Below are positions 45,689-55,863 of a DNA stretch of 64,000 nt, one piece after another. The stretch's first letter is position 1. Every line of letters starts with the position of its first letter. The notes beneath the pieces were generated by a model. The model was not told where the DNA came from. It worked only from the letters and a program-made list of their open reading frames with translations, and searched no databases. The DNA is from Streptomyces luomodiensis (lineage in GTDB: Bacteria > Actinomycetota > Actinomycetes > Streptomycetales > Streptomycetaceae). A program made the translations under genes and the position numbers. The stretch covers positions 6,944,001 to 7,008,000 of the forward strand of contig NZ_CP117522.1 of NCBI RefSeq assembly GCF_031679605.1, given 5' to 3'.

Positions 45689-47749
45689 ATGCCCGACCTG
45701 AGTGACGCCACCCGCGGCCGCATCCTCTACGGTGGCGACTACAACCCCGAGCAGTGGCCCGAGAGCGTCTGGCACGACGACATCCGGCTGATGCGCCGGG
45801 CGGGCGTCACCACCGTCACCGTCGGCGTCTTCTCCTGGGCCCGGCTCGAACCCCGGCCCGGAGCCCGGGACTTCGGCTGGCTGGACCGGGTCATGGACCT
45901 GCTCCACGACGGCGGCATCGAGGTGTGCCTGGCCACCCCGACCGCCTCCCCGCCGCCCTGGATGGGCTCCCGCCACTCCGAGACCCTGCCGCGCGACGAG
46001 ACCGGCTCCGTCGTCTGGTACGGCTCACGGAACCAGTTCTGCGCCTCGTCCCCCGTCTACCGCGACTACGCACTGCGCATCACCGAGGACCTGGCGGACC
46101 GCTACGGTGGCCATCCGGCCCTGCGGATGTGGCACGTCGGCAACGAGTACGGCACGCACTGCTGGTGCGACGAGACCGCCCGGCACTTCCGCCGCTGGCT
46201 GCGCGCGAGGTACGGCGAGCTGGAGGCGCTCAACGAGGCGTGGGGGACGGCCTTCTGGAGCCAGCGCTACGACTCCTGGGAGGAGATCATCCCGCCGCGC
46301 CGCGCCCCGTACCTGATCAACCCCGGCCAGGCGCTGGACTTCCGCCGCTTCACCAGCGACGCCCTGCTGGAGTGCTTCACCGCCGAACGCCAGGCGCTGG
46401 CCGCACGCACCCCGCACACCCCGGTCACCACCAACTTCATGCCGCTGTTCAGCGGCCAGGACGGCTGGGCCTGGGCGGCCGAGGAGGACGTGGTCTCCGT
46501 CGACCTCTACCCCGACCCCGGGGACCCGCACGGGGCGGCGTACGGGGCGATGGTCCAGGACCTGACCCGCTCCCAGGCGGGCGGGCCCTGGGTCCTCATG
46601 GAGCAGGCCGCCGGCCCGGTCAACTGGCGCGAGGTGAACCGTCCCAAGCCCGACGGACTGATGCGGCTGTGGTCCCTCCAGGCCGTCGCGCGCGGCGCCG
46701 ACGGCGTCTGCTTCTTCCAGTGGCGGCAGTCCCGGCAGGGCGGCGAGAAGTTCCACTCCGCGATGGTGCCGCACGCCGGTGAGCCGAGCCGCACCTTCGC
46801 GCGGGTCCGCGCGCTCGGCGCCGAACTGCGCGCACTGGCCCCGGTCGTGGGCACCGACGTGCCCGCGCGGGCCGCCGTCCTGCACGACTGGCACTCCTGG
46901 TGGGCCTCCGGCCAGGACGGCCGCCCCTCCTCCCTGGTCTCCTACGAAGGACTGCTGCGCACCTGGCACCAGGCCCTGTGGGAGCGGAACCTCACCACCG
47001 ACTTCGCCCATCCGCACGCCGACCTCACCGACTACGCCCTCGTCGCCGTCCCCCAGCTGTACCTGCTCACCGACGAGGCACTGGACAACCTCGCCGCGTA
47101 TGTGCGGGGCGGCGGCACCCTCGTGTGCGGCTTCTTCACGGGCGTCGCCGACGAGGACGACCGGGTGCGCCCCGGCGGCGTGGACCGGCGGCTGCGCGAT
47201 CTCCTGGGCATCCGTACGGTCCACGAGTGGTGGCCGCTGGCCGAGGGCGAGGCGCTGGACGCCGAGGGCCCCTGGCTCGGCCCGTTCCGCGGCACCCTCT
47301 GGTCCGAGGACCTGGAGCCGTCCACCGCCGAACCGGTCGCCCGGATCAAGGGCGGTGAACTCGACGGCCGCCCCGCCCTCACCCGCAACGCCTACGGCGC
47401 GGGCACCGCCTGGTACGTCCCCACCCTCCCCGAACCCGCCGCCCTGCGCGCCCTGCTGGCCCGCGCCGCCGAGGAGGCGGGGCTGGCCCCCGTGCTGCCC
47501 GGCCTCCCCGAGGGCGTCGAGGCGGTGCGGCGCGGCCCGTTCCTCTTCCTCCTCAACCACGGCCGCACCCCGGCCGTCGTCCCCCTCCCGTCCACCCGGA
47601 CGGATCTGCTCACCGGGCGCGTGCACCACACCAGCGTCCGGCTGGACCGCTTCGCGGTCATGGTTCTGGCTCCGCTCGCATCCCGTCATCCGACCCCCCA
47701 CCCGAAGGGAGCAGTCCCGTGCAACGAGCCGCCCGAACGCTCTTCCTGA
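45689..47749 (+). CDS. family GH42 beta-galactosidase
   Basis: Glycoside hydrolase of 686 aa without signal peptide, acting in the cytoplasm. Acid/base E153 lies in MWHVGNEYGTHCWC and nucleophile E305 in WVLMEQAAGPVNW, both standard GH42 positions. The cysteines of the zinc-cluster segment (CWC) are partly present. After the TIM barrel come the trimerisation domain (about 395-600) and a small beta-domain. The gene overlaps the GH12 gene by 31 bases in another frame. It would remove terminal galactose from imported oligosaccharides. Confidence 0.92.
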   Translation: MPDLSDATRGRILYGGDYNPEQWPESVWHDDIRLMRRAGVTTVTVGVFSWARLEPRPGARDFGWLDRVMDLLHDGGIEVCLATPTASPPPWMGSRHSETLPRDETGSVVWYGSRNQFCASSPVYRDYALRITEDLADRYGGHPALRMWHVGNEYGTHCWCDETARHFRRWLRARYGELEALNEAWGTAFWSQRYDSWEEIIPPRRAPYLINPGQALDFRRFTSDALLECFTAERQALAARTPHTPVTTNFMPLFSGQDGWAWAAEEDVVSVDLYPDPGDPHGAAYGAMVQDLTRSQAGGPWVLMEQAAGPVNWREVNRPKPDGLMRLWSLQAVARGADGVCFFQWRQSRQGGEKFHSAMVPHAGEPSRTFARVRALGAELRALAPVVGTDVPARAAVLHDWHSWWASGQDGRPSSLVSYEGLLRTWHQALWERNLTTDFAHPHADLTDYALVAVPQLYLLTDEALDNLAAYVRGGGTLVCGFFTGVADEDDRVRPGGVDRRLRDLLGIRTVHEWWPLAEGEALDAEGPWLGPFRGTLWSEDLEPSTAEPVARIKGGELDGRPALTRNAYGAGTAWYVPTLPEPAALRALLARAAEEAGLAPVLPGLPEGVEAVRRGPFLFLLNHGRTPAVVPLPSTRTDLLTGRVHHTSVRLDRFAVMVLAPLASRHPTPHPKGAVPCNEPPERSS

Positions 47750-48420
47750 CCCCGCTGATCGCCCTGCTGGCGCTGATCGGCTTCGCCGCCGCCCCCGCCC
47801 AGGCCGCCACTTGGTCCTCTTCGGACCAGTGGGGCACCTGGTCCAACGGCGGCTACACCCTCTACAACAACATCTGGGGCTCCGGCGCCGGAGCCCAGAC
47901 CATCTGGGCCAACTCCTCCAGCGACTGGGGAGTGTGGGCCGACCACCCCAACACCGGCGGCATCAAGTCCTACCCCAACGCCAAGAAGGTCGTCGGCAAG
48001 AAGATCAGCGCCATCTCCAGCCTGACCAGCACCTACAACGTCACCGTGCCGTCCTCGGGCGCGTACAACACCTCGTACGACATCTGGGACACCAACTACG
48101 ACTACGAGATCATGCTCTGGGTCAACAAGACCGGCGCGGTCGGCCCGCTCGGCACCGCCCAGGGCAATGTCACCCTCGGCGGCCACAGCTGGAGCGTCTA
48201 CAAGGGCAGCAACGGGGCCAATGAGGTCTTCTCGTTCCTCCGCACCTCCAACTCCACCTCCGGCTCCGTGGACATCAAGCCCATCGTGAACTGGATCAAG
48301 AACACCAAGGGCTGGTTCGGCGATGTCACCATCGGCGACGTCCAGTTCGGCTACGAGATCACCTCGTCGGCCGGCGGTCTGGACTTCCGGACCAACAGCT
48401 TCGGCGTGAGCGCGAGCTGA
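47719..48420 (+). CDS. secreted family GH12 endo-beta-glucanase or xyloglucanase
   Basis: Secreted enzyme of 233 aa. A Sec signal peptide ends at AQA-A (cleavage near residue 29). GH12 catalytic residues are E130 (nucleophile, YEIMLWVNKTG) and E213 (acid/base, FGYEITSSAGG), and the family's N-terminal WSSSDQWGTW is present. Start is GTG 47719 with AAGGGAG 10 bases upstream, inside the end of the GH42 gene. No carbohydrate-binding module follows. GH12 enzymes cut beta-1,4-glucan, many of them xyloglucan. In this operon it would provide the oligosaccharides for the transporter. Confidence 0.92.
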   Translation: MQRAARTLFLTPLIALLALIGFAAAPAQAATWSSSDQWGTWSNGGYTLYNNIWGSGAGAQTIWANSSSDWGVWADHPNTGGIKSYPNAKKVVGKKISAISSLTSTYNVTVPSSGAYNTSYDIWDTNYDYEIMLWVNKTGAVGPLGTAQGNVTLGGHSWSVYKGSNGANEVFSFLRTSNSTSGSVDIKPIVNWIKNTKGWFGDVTIGDVQFGYEITSSAGGLDFRTNSFGVSAS

Positions 48421-48430
48421 CGCCCGCGTA

Positions 48431-48458
48431 CCCGGTGCCGGGCGCGCCCGGCACCGGG
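48431..48458. terminator. bidirectional terminator, perfect 28-base palindrome
   Basis: Perfect palindrome of 28 bases with arms starting CCCGGTGCCGGG, between the convergent GH12 and LacI genes. As RNA it forms a stem of 12 bp around a 4-base loop on either strand. Confidence 0.8.
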
Positions 48459-48498
48459 GCAGCTGGTACGGGACGCGATGGGCGAGGGGCGGGCGCGC

Positions 48499-48538
48499 GG
48501 ACGGGGTCAGGACGTGCCGGACGGGGTCAGGGCGTGCC
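48499..48538. repeat. 20-bp tandem duplication at the LacI gene 3' end
   Basis: Two adjacent 20-base copies (48499-48518, 48519-48538) of a GGACGGGGTCAG-containing unit differ at one base. The LacI stop codon lies in the copy nearer the gene. Confidence 0.8.
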
Positions 48539-49543
48539 GGGCGCCGGGCCCGAGCTGGCCCGTACGGTCAGCTCCGGGGCGAGCAGGGCCACCTGCTCCT
48601 CGGGGGCGTTTCCTTCGAGCTTCGCCACCACAAGCTCCACCGCGCGCCGCCCCATCTCCTCCGCCGGGATGGCCACCGAGGTGAGCCGCACCGACGCCTG
48701 GGTGGCCACCTGCTCGGGGCAGACGGCCACCACCGAGATGTCCTCGGGGACCGCGCGCCCCTGCCGGCGCAACAGGCTGAGCAGCGGATCGATGGCCGCC
48801 TCGTTCTGCACCACGAAGCCGGTGGTGCCGGGCCGCTCGTCGAAGATCCGGGAGAGGGTGCCGTCCATGGACTCGTAGCTGCCCTCGCACGGGCGGTGCA
48901 GCAGCCGCAGGCCCAGCTCACCGGCGCGGCGGCGCAACCCCTCCAGGGTCCGCTCGGCGAACCCGGTGTGGCGCTCGTAGACGGCCGCGGCCTCGCCCAC
49001 GACGGCGATCTCCCGGTGGCCGAGGGCCGCCAGATGCTCGGCGCACAGCGCACCGGTGGCGGTGAAGTCCAGATCGACGCAGGTCAGGCCGACGGTGTCG
49101 GCGGGCAGCCCGATCAGCACGGTGGGCTGGCGGGCCGCGTGCAGCAGCGGCAGCCGCTCGTCCTCCAGCTCCACATCCATCACGATCATGGCGTCGGCGA
49201 GCCCGCTGCCGGTCACCCGGCGCACCGCCGCCGGGCCCTCCTCGCCGGTGAGCAGCAGGACGTCATAGCCGTGGGAGCGGGCGGTGGTGGCGACCGCGAT
49301 GGCGATCTCCATCATCACGGGCACGTACATGTCCGTCCGCAGTGGCACCATGAGCGCGATGATGTTGGAGCGGCTGCTGGCCAGGGCGCGGGCTCCGGCG
49401 TTCGGGTGGTAGCCGAGCTCCTTGATGCTGTGCTCGACGCGCTCGCGGGTGGGGGCGGAGATCGACCGCTTGCCGCTGAGGACATAGCTCACCGTGCTGG
49501 CGGAGACTCCGGCGTGGCGGGCGACCTCGGCGAGGGTGACCAT
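48527..49543 (-). CDS. LacI-family transcriptional repressor of the glycan locus
   Basis: Regulator of 338 aa. The N-terminal helix-turn-helix with hinge (MVTLAEVARHAGVSASTVSYVLSGKR, then GYHPNAGARALAS) is classic LacI; the rest is a periplasmic-binding-protein-like sensor. It is encoded after the GH12 gene on the opposite strand. Operators of the same GAAGCGCTTC core lie just upstream of it and at the GH3/ABC divergent promoters, so it very likely controls the locus and itself. I chose ATG 49543 with GGAG 7 bases upstream; the frame runs further without homology. Inducer: probably an oligosaccharide. Confidence 0.9.
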   Translation of the reverse strand: MVTLAEVARHAGVSASTVSYVLSGKRSISAPTRERVEHSIKELGYHPNAGARALASSRSNIIALMVPLRTDMYVPVMMEIAIAVATTARSHGYDVLLLTGEEGPAAVRRVTGSGLADAMIVMDVELEDERLPLLHAARQPTVLIGLPADTVGLTCVDLDFTATGALCAEHLAALGHREIAVVGEAAAVYERHTGFAERTLEGLRRRAGELGLRLLHRPCEGSYESMDGTLSRIFDERPGTTGFVVQNEAAIDPLLSLLRRQGRAVPEDISVVAVCPEQVATQASVRLTSVAIPAEEMGRRAVELVVAKLEGNAPEEQVALLAPELTVRASSGPAPGTP

Positions 49544-49604
49544 GCGGGGGACTCCATCCGGTGGTGAGGGCAGAGGGACGACGTCAGACGGATCAGCAGG
49601 CGGG

Positions 49605-49617
49605 TGAAGCGCTTCGA
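49605..49617. promoter_or_regulatory. LacI-type operator before the LacI gene
   Basis: TGAAGCGCTTCGA, same GAAGCGCTTC core as the operators at 41.7-41.9 kb but with one arm end changed, about 62-74 bases before the LacI start. Likely for autoregulation. Confidence 0.75.
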
Positions 49618-49691
49618 CGCAGGAGCCGAATCCCTCCCGGCTGGCGATCGGATTGACAGTAAACCCATAGCGCAGGGCTGTCCAGAGGCCG

Positions 49692-49716
49692 TCGAAGCGC
49701 TGTCGAAGCGCTTCAA
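49692..49716. promoter_or_regulatory. LacI-type operator with an extra half-site
   Basis: A full site TCGAAGCGCTTCAA (49703-49716) follows a partial copy TCGAAGCGCT (49692-49701) at an 11-base step, about one DNA turn. TTGACA at 49653-49658 lies between this site and the one at 49605. Paired sites 98 bases apart could allow looping. Confidence 0.7.
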
Positions 49717-49832
49717 CGTCTCCCCCGCCCCCGGCGTTCCCTCGCTTTGCCGTCCCGCCGGACCGGAGGCACACTGGCAGCGGTACGTGCCGGTAATGTC
49801 ACGAGATCGTCATTTGCGGCAAGGGAGCACCG

Positions 49833-51767
49833 ATGACCGCATCATCCGTCAGGCCGGTGTCCGAGCGTGAAGCGCGCCAGGTCGCCGAGGCCGCACGCGA
49901 ACAGGTATGGCACAAGCCGAGCTTCGCCAAGGAGCTCTTCCTCGGCCGCTTCCGACTCGACCTGATCCATCCGCACCCCACCCCCGCCCCGGACGACGTA
50001 CGCCGCGGTGAGACCTTCCTCGCCAAGCTCGGCGCGTTCTGCGAGACGCGGGTCGACGCCGCCCGTATCGAGCGCGAGGCGCAGATCCCCGACGAGACCA
50101 TCAAGGGGCTCAAGGAGATCGGCGCGCTCGGTATGAAGATCGACACCAAGTACGGCGGTCTCGGCCTCACCCAGGTCTACTACAACAAGGCCCTCGCCCT
50201 GGCCGGCTCGGTCAGCCCGGCGATCGGCGCGCTGCTCTCCGCCCACCAGTCCATCGGCGTGCCGCAGCCGCTGAAACTCTTCGGCACCCAGGAGCAGAAG
50301 GACCGCTTCCTGCCGCGCTGCGCCCGCACCGACATCTCGGCCTTCCTGCTCACCGAGCCGGACGTGGGCTCCGACCCGGCCCGCCTCGCCACCACCGCCG
50401 TGCCCGATGGCGACGACTACGTCCTCGACGGCGTCAAGCTGTGGACCACCAACGGCGTGGTCGCCGACCTCCTCGTGGTGATGGCCCGGGTGCCGCGCTC
50501 CGACGGCCACAAGGGCGGTATCACCGCCTTCGTCGTCGAGACCGCCTCCGAAGGCGTCACCGTGGAGAACCGCAACGCCTTCATGGGGCTGCGCGGCCTG
50601 GAGAACGGGGTGACCCGCTTCCACCGGGTCCGGGTGCCGGCCGCCAACCGGATCGGCCCCGAGGGCGCCGGCCTGAAGATCGCGCTGACCACGCTCAACA
50701 CCGGACGGCTGTCGCTGCCCGCGATGTGCGCGGGCGCCGGGAAGTGGTCCCTGAAGATCGCCCGGGAATGGTCCGCCGCCCGTGAGCAGTGGGGCAAGCC
50801 CATCGCCCGGCACGAGGCCGTCGGCGCCAAGATCTCCTTCATCGCGGCGACCACCTTCGCCCTGGAGGCCGTCATCGACCTCGCCTCCCAGATGGCAGAC
50901 GAGGACCGCAACGACATCCGTATCGAGGCCGCGCTCGCCAAGCTCTACGGCAGCGAGATGGCCTGGCTGATGGCCGACGAACTGGTCCAGATCCGCGGCG
51001 GCCGGGGCTATGAGACCGCGGCCTCGCTGGCCGCCCGCGGAGAGCGGGCCGTCCCCGCCGAGCAGATGCTGCGCGATCTGCGGATCAACCGGATCTTCGA
51101 GGGCTCGACCGAGATCATGCACCTCCTCATCGCCCGCGAGGCCGTGGACGCCCATCTGTCGGTGGCGGGCGACCTCATCGACCCCGACGCGTCCCTGTCG
51201 GACAAGGGCAAGGCGGCGGCCAAGGCCGGCGGCTTCTACGCCCGCTGGCTGCCCGGCCTGGTCACCGGCCCCGGCCAGCTGCCCCGCGCCTACGCCGAGT
51301 TCCACCCGCGGGGCCATCGCGACCTGTCCCCGCATCTGCGCTACGTCGAGCGCTCGGCGCGCAGGCTGGCCCGCTCCACGTTCTACGCCATGTCCCGCTG
51401 GCAGGGCCGGATGGAGACCAAACAGGGCTTCCTCAGCCGGATCGTCGACATCGGCGCGGAGCTGTTCGCGATGAGCGCGGCCTGCGTACGGGCCGAGATG
51501 CTGCGCTCCCGCGGTGACCACGGCGTCGCGGCGTACCAGCTGGCCGACGCCTTCTGCCGGCAGGCCAGGATCCGTGCCGACGAGCTCTTCGGGCGGCTGT
51601 GGAGCAACACCGACGAGCTCGACCGCAAGGTCGTCTCCGGTGTGCTCTCCGGTGCGTACGAATGGCTCGAGCAGGGCATCGTCGACCCCAGTGGCGACGG
51701 CCCCTGGATCGCCGACGCCACCCCCGGCCCGACCGCCCGACGAAACGTCCACCGGCCCGTTCACTGA
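49833..51767 (+). CDS. acyl-CoA dehydrogenase family protein (large, VLCAD-like)
   Basis: FAD enzyme of 644 aa, much longer than the usual about 380-aa acyl-CoA dehydrogenases and closer to the VLCAD/ACAD9 layout with a C-terminal alpha-helical extension. Core motifs: [58 protein letters not shown], and [19 protein letters not shown]. The last region normally carries the catalytic glutamate of VLCAD-like members. It probably oxidises long or branched acyl-CoA in beta-oxidation. A 65-base gap separates it from dxr. The divergent LacI gene lies 289 bases upstream. Confidence 0.87.
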   Translation: MTASSVRPVSEREARQVAEAAREQVWHKPSFAKELFLGRFRLDLIHPHPTPAPDDVRRGETFLAKLGAFCETRVDAARIEREAQIPDETIKGLKEIGALGMKIDTKYGGLGLTQVYYNKALALAGSVSPAIGALLSAHQSIGVPQPLKLFGTQEQKDRFLPRCARTDISAFLLTEPDVGSDPARLATTAVPDGDDYVLDGVKLWTTNGVVADLLVVMARVPRSDGHKGGITAFVVETASEGVTVENRNAFMGLRGLENGVTRFHRVRVPAANRIGPEGAGLKIALTTLNTGRLSLPAMCAGAGKWSLKIAREWSAAREQWGKPIARHEAVGAKISFIAATTFALEAVIDLASQMADEDRNDIRIEAALAKLYGSEMAWLMADELVQIRGGRGYETAASLAARGERAVPAEQMLRDLRINRIFEGSTEIMHLLIAREAVDAHLSVAGDLIDPDASLSDKGKAAAKAGGFYARWLPGLVTGPGQLPRAYAEFHPRGHRDLSPHLRYVERSARRLARSTFYAMSRWQGRMETKQGFLSRIVDIGAELFAMSAACVRAEMLRSRGDHGVAAYQLADAFCRQARIRADELFGRLWSNTDELDRKVVSGVLSGAYEWLEQGIVDPSGDGPWIADATPGPTARRNVHRPVH

Positions 51768-51831
51768 GCCGCCGATCACCGGATCCCGGGGCTTGTCCCG
51801 AGCCGCCGCCCCTTGCCTCCACAATGGGGGG

Positions 51832-53094
51832 ATGACGGAATCCCTGGCTGACCCGCACGTGCGTTTTCCGGCGGCCACCGCCGCGGCGAGCGTGCGCGAC
51901 ATCGTGATCCTGGGCTCCACCGGTTCGATCGGCACCCAGGCCATCGACGTCGTGGTGCGCAACCCCGACCGCTTCCGCGTGACCGGCCTGTCCGCCGCCG
52001 GGACCCGGGCCGGCCTGCTCGCCGAGCAGGCCCACCGGCTGCGGGTGGAGAGGGTCGCGGTCGCCCGGCCGGAGGCGGTGGCCGAGGTGCGCGAGGCGCT
52101 CGGCGCGCGCTACGGCGCCGGTGAGCCGCTCCCCGAGATCCTGGCGGGGCCCGACGCGGCCACCGAGCTCGCCCGCTCCCAGTGCCACACCGTGCTCAAC
52201 GGCATCACCGGCTCCATCGGCCTGGCGCCGACCCTGGCCGCCCTGGAGGCGGGCCGGGTGCTGGCGCTGGCCAACAAGGAATCGCTCATCGTCGGCGGGC
52301 CCCTGGTCAGAGCCATCGCCAAGCCCGGTCAGATCGTCCCGGTCGACTCCGAGCACTCCGCGCTCTTCCAGGCGCTGCTCGGCGGCGCCCGGGAGGAGGT
52401 CCGCAAGCTCGTGGTCACCGCATCCGGCGGCCCGTTCCGCGGGCGCACGAAGCGGGAGCTGGCCACGGTCACCCGGGAGCAGGCGCTGGCCCACCCCACC
52501 TGGGACATGGGCCCGGTGATCACGATCAACTCCGCGACCCTCGTCAACAAGGGTCTGGAGGTGATCGAGGCCCATCTGCTGTACGACATTCCGTTCGAGC
52601 GGATCGAGGTGGTGGTCCACCCGCAGTCGTACATTCACTCGATGGTGGAATTCACCGATGGCTCGACGCTCGCCCAGGCGAGCCCGCCCGATATGCGGAT
52701 GGCCATCTCGCTCGCTCTCGGCTGGCCCGAGCGGGTGCCCGACGCCGCACCCGGCTGCGACTGGACCAAGGCCCACACCTGGGAATTCTTCCCGCTCGAC
52801 ACCGAGGCGTTCCCCTCGGTCGGCCTCGCCCGCCACGTCGGCGGCCTCGGCGGCACCGCCCCGGCCGTCTTCAACGCGGCGAACGAGGAGTGCGTGGCCG
52901 CGTTCCTCGGCGGAAAGCTGCCGTTCAACGGAATCGTCGATACGGTCGCGGAGGTGGTGGCCGAGCACGGCACCCCCACCGCGGGAACCCGGCTCACCGT
53001 CGCGGACGTCCTCGAAGCCGAGACATGGGCCCGTGCCCGCGCAACGGAACTGGCCGCCCGAGCGGCGAAGGCGACCCCGGAGGCTCGCGCATGA
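51832..53094 (+). CDS. dxr: 1-deoxy-D-xylulose 5-phosphate reductoisomerase
   Basis: Second enzyme of the MEP isoprenoid pathway, 420 aa, making 2-C-methyl-D-erythritol 4-phosphate with NADPH. The NADPH motif is ILGSTGSIG (28-34), [10 protein letters not shown] and [11 protein letters not shown] follow with metal ligands D172 and E174, and [20 protein letters not shown] is the family signature. The start is ATG 51832; the frame is open for over 300 bases upstream only because of GC bias. Its stop overlaps the rseP start (ATGA). With ispG two genes on, this is a typical Streptomyces dxr-rseP-ispG group. Confidence 0.96.
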   Translation: MTESLADPHVRFPAATAAASVRDIVILGSTGSIGTQAIDVVVRNPDRFRVTGLSAAGTRAGLLAEQAHRLRVERVAVARPEAVAEVREALGARYGAGEPLPEILAGPDAATELARSQCHTVLNGITGSIGLAPTLAALEAGRVLALANKESLIVGGPLVRAIAKPGQIVPVDSEHSALFQALLGGAREEVRKLVVTASGGPFRGRTKRELATVTREQALAHPTWDMGPVITINSATLVNKGLEVIEAHLLYDIPFERIEVVVHPQSYIHSMVEFTDGSTLAQASPPDMRMAISLALGWPERVPDAAPGCDWTKAHTWEFFPLDTEAFPSVGLARHVGGLGGTAPAVFNAANEECVAAFLGGKLPFNGIVDTVAEVVAEHGTPTAGTRLTVADVLEAETWARARATELAARAAKATPEARA

Positions 53095-54392
53095 CGACAC
53101 TGATGACGGTCCTCGGCATAGTGGTGTTCGCCGTCGGCCTGCTGATCTCGATCGCCTGGCATGAGCTCGGCCATCTCTCCACGGCCAAGCTCTTCGGCAT
53201 CCGGGTGCCGCAGTACATGGTTGGTTTCGGGCCGACGATCTTCTCCCGGAAGAAGGGCGAGACCGAGTACGGCGTCAAGGCGGTCCCGTTCGGCGGCTAC
53301 ATCCGCATGATCGGGATGTTCCCGCCGGGCGATGATGGCAAGATCACCGCACGCTCCACCTCACCCTGGCGGGGCATGATCGAGGACGCCCGGTCGGCCG
53401 CCTTCGAGGAGCTCCAGCCCGGCGACGACAAGCGCCTGTTCTACACGCGCAAGCCGTGGAAGCGCGTGATCGTCATGTTCGCCGGGCCGTTCATGAACCT
53501 GGTCCTCGCGGTGGCGATCTTCCTCGGGGTGATGATGAGCTTCGGCGTCAACACCCAGACCACCAGCGTGGGCACCGTCTCCCAGTGCGTGGTCGCGGCC
53601 TCGGCCGACACCGACACCTGCCCCAAGAAGGCCAAGGACTCCCCGGCCAAGGCCGCCGGTCTGCAGCCCCGGGACAAGATCATCGCCTTCAACGGCCACC
53701 GCACCCCGGACTGGGGCACGCTCCAGCAGGACATCCGCAAGACCACCGGCCCCGCCACGATCACCATCGAGCGGGACGGCGTCCGCAAGACCCTGCACGC
53801 CAACCTCATAAAGAACCAGGTCGCCAAGTCCGACGGGCACGGCGGCTATGTCGAGGGCGAGTACGTCACGGCCGGCTTCCTCGGCTTCACCCCGGCCAGC
53901 GGGGTGGTCAAGCAGTCCTTCGCACAGTCCGTGGACCGCATGGGCAACATGGTCGAGGACGGCATCGACTCCATGATCGCCTTGCCCTCCAAGATCCCGG
54001 ACCTGTGGAACGCGGCCTTCGGGGACGCCCCGCGCAAGGCGGACTCGCCGATGGGCGTCGTGGGCGCGGCCCGGGTCGGCGGTGAGGTCGCCAACCTCGA
54101 CATCCCGCCCTCCCAGCGGATCGCGACCATGCTTTTCCTGGTCGCCGGGTTCAACCTCTCGCTGTTCCTGTTCAACATGCTGCCGCTGCTGCCGCTGGAC
54201 GGCGGTCACATCGCGGGGGCGCTGTGGGAGTCCATCCGGCGCCACACCGCCCGGCTGGTCCGGCGGCCCGACCCGGGCCCGTTCGACGTGGCGAAGATGA
54301 TGCCGGTCGCCTATGTGATCGCCGGAGTCTTCATCTGCTTCACGCTGCTGGTCCTGGTGGCCGACGTCGTGAACCCCGTGAAAATCTCCTGA
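53091..54392 (+). CDS. rseP: intramembrane zinc protease RseP-like (site-2 protease)
   Basis: Membrane M50 protease of 433 aa. The zinc motif HELGH is at residues 24-28 in the first helix; the third metal ligand is in LLPLDGGH near residue 368. A PDZ domain (about 130-215, [19 protein letters not shown]) lies between the membrane halves. Such proteases cut anti-sigma factors or signal-peptide remnants in the membrane. The true start is the ATG overlapping the dxr stop with GGAGG 7 bases upstream. A 9-bp hairpin (54405-54413 with 54428-54436) occurs before ispG. Confidence 0.94.
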   Translation: MTTLMTVLGIVVFAVGLLISIAWHELGHLSTAKLFGIRVPQYMVGFGPTIFSRKKGETEYGVKAVPFGGYIRMIGMFPPGDDGKITARSTSPWRGMIEDARSAAFEELQPGDDKRLFYTRKPWKRVIVMFAGPFMNLVLAVAIFLGVMMSFGVNTQTTSVGTVSQCVVAASADTDTCPKKAKDSPAKAAGLQPRDKIIAFNGHRTPDWGTLQQDIRKTTGPATITIERDGVRKTLHANLIKNQVAKSDGHGGYVEGEYVTAGFLGFTPASGVVKQSFAQSVDRMGNMVEDGIDSMIALPSKIPDLWNAAFGDAPRKADSPMGVVGAARVGGEVANLDIPPSQRIATMLFLVAGFNLSLFLFNMLPLLPLDGGHIAGALWESIRRHTARLVRRPDPGPFDVAKMMPVAYVIAGVFICFTLLVLVADVVNPVKIS

Positions 54393-54404
54393 CGACTCGG
54401 GTTG

Positions 54405-54436
54405 TCCTGAAGTTCGCCTTTGGGTGGACTTCAGGA
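54405..54436 (+). other. hairpin in the rseP-ispG spacer
   Basis: 9-bp stem (TCCTGAAGT with ACTTCAGGA) and a 14-base loop, about 100 bases before ispG. It is less GC-rich than most terminators here. It may be a weak terminator or an mRNA-processing structure. Confidence 0.45.
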
Positions 54437-54533
54437 GCGGAGTGTGCTGAGGACATGACCGTTGCCGTAATCTCGGAGATCGGAGCCCGCTGATCTCCGG
54501 CCACTCATACACCTTCTTGGGGTTACGAACCAG

Positions 54534-55694
54534 ATGACTGCGATTTCGCTAGGAATGCCGTCCGTACCGACCAAACTCGCCGAGCGCAGGGTCAGCCGGA
54601 AGATCCAGGTCGGGTCGGTGGCCGTCGGCGGCGACGCTCCGATCTCCGTTCAGTCGATGACGACCACGGTGACGGCGGACGTCGGGGCGACACTGCAGCA
54701 GATCGCGGAGCTGACGGCGTCCGGGTGCCAGATCGTGCGGGTGGCATGTCCGTCGCAGGACGACGCGGACGCGTTGCCGGTGATCGCGAAGAAGTCGCAG
54801 ATTCCGGTGATCGCCGACATCCACTTCCAGCCGAAGTACGTGTTCGCGGCGATCGACGCCGGGTGCGCGGCGGTGCGGGTGAACCCGGGGAACATCCGGC
54901 AGTTCGACGACAAGGTCAAGGAGATCGCCCGAGCGGCCTCGGACGCGGGCGTGCCGATCCGTATCGGGGTGAACGCGGGGTCGCTGGACAAGCGGCTGCT
55001 GGAGAAGTACGGCAAGGCCACGCCGGAGGCGCTGGTGGAGTCGGCGTTGTGGGAGTGCTCACTGTTCGAGGAGCACGGCTTCCGGGACATCAAGATCTCG
55101 GTGAAGCACAACGACCCGGTGGTGATGGTCAACGCCTACCGCCAGCTGGCCGCCCAGTGCGACTACCCGCTGCACCTGGGGGTGACGGAGGCGGGTCCGG
55201 CGTTCCAGGGGACGATCAAGTCGGCGGTCGCCTTCGGCGCGCTGCTGAGCGAGGGCATCGGGGACACCATCCGGGTGTCGCTGTCGGCCCCTCCGGCCGA
55301 GGAGGTCAAGGTCGGCATCCAGATCCTGGAGTCGCTGAACCTGCGGCAGCGGCGGCTGGAGATCGTCTCGTGCCCGTCGTGCGGCCGGGCGCAGGTGGAT
55401 GTCTACAAGCTCGCGGACCAGGTCACGGCCGGTCTGGAGGGCATGGAGGTCCCGCTGCGGGTCGCGGTCATGGGCTGTGTCGTCAACGGCCCCGGCGAGG
55501 CGCGCGAGGCGGACCTGGGCGTCGCATCCGGCAACGGCAAGGGGCAGATCTTCGTCAAGGGCGAGGTCATCAAGACCGTGCCGGAGTCGAAGATCGTGGA
55601 GACCCTGATCGACGAGGCCATGAAGATCGCCGAGCAGATGGAGAAGGACGGCGTCCCCTCCGGCGAGCCCCAGGTCTCCGTCAGCGGCGACTGA
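54534..55694 (+). CDS. ispG: 4-hydroxy-3-methylbut-2-en-1-yl diphosphate synthase IspG
   Basis: [4Fe-4S] enzyme of 386 aa in the MEP isoprenoid pathway, also called GcpE. The N-terminal TIM-like barrel begins [27 protein letters not shown], and the cluster cysteines are in [10 protein letters not shown] and [10 protein letters not shown] near the C-terminus. The gene continues the isoprenoid group after dxr and rseP. Streptomyces often carries more than one ispG copy; this is a full-length, intact one. Confidence 0.95.
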   Translation: MTAISLGMPSVPTKLAERRVSRKIQVGSVAVGGDAPISVQSMTTTVTADVGATLQQIAELTASGCQIVRVACPSQDDADALPVIAKKSQIPVIADIHFQPKYVFAAIDAGCAAVRVNPGNIRQFDDKVKEIARAASDAGVPIRIGVNAGSLDKRLLEKYGKATPEALVESALWECSLFEEHGFRDIKISVKHNDPVVMVNAYRQLAAQCDYPLHLGVTEAGPAFQGTIKSAVAFGALLSEGIGDTIRVSLSAPPAEEVKVGIQILESLNLRQRRLEIVSCPSCGRAQVDVYKLADQVTAGLEGMEVPLRVAVMGCVVNGPGEAREADLGVASGNGKGQIFVKGEVIKTVPESKIVETLIDEAMKIAEQMEKDGVPSGEPQVSVSGD

Positions 55695-55863
55695 ATATGC
55701 GCGGTCCGGTCTGCCCCGGGGTGTCGTAAAGCCCGCGTGGGGGGTTCTCGGGCCAGTGGTGGCCGGGGGAGAACCGAGCCTTGGGGCGCCGGGCGTGCGC
55801 GATAGAGTCTGAAGAATCGAATCCCCGGCCCGCGGGCCCGCACCACGTGAGGCAGACCGACAC

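Noticed and set aside
52182..53090. Long open frame upstream of the rseP start in the same frame
   Set aside because: It lies inside dxr in another frame; the translated part before the HELGH protein has no family similarity, and GGAGG plus the ATGA overlap fix the start at 53091.
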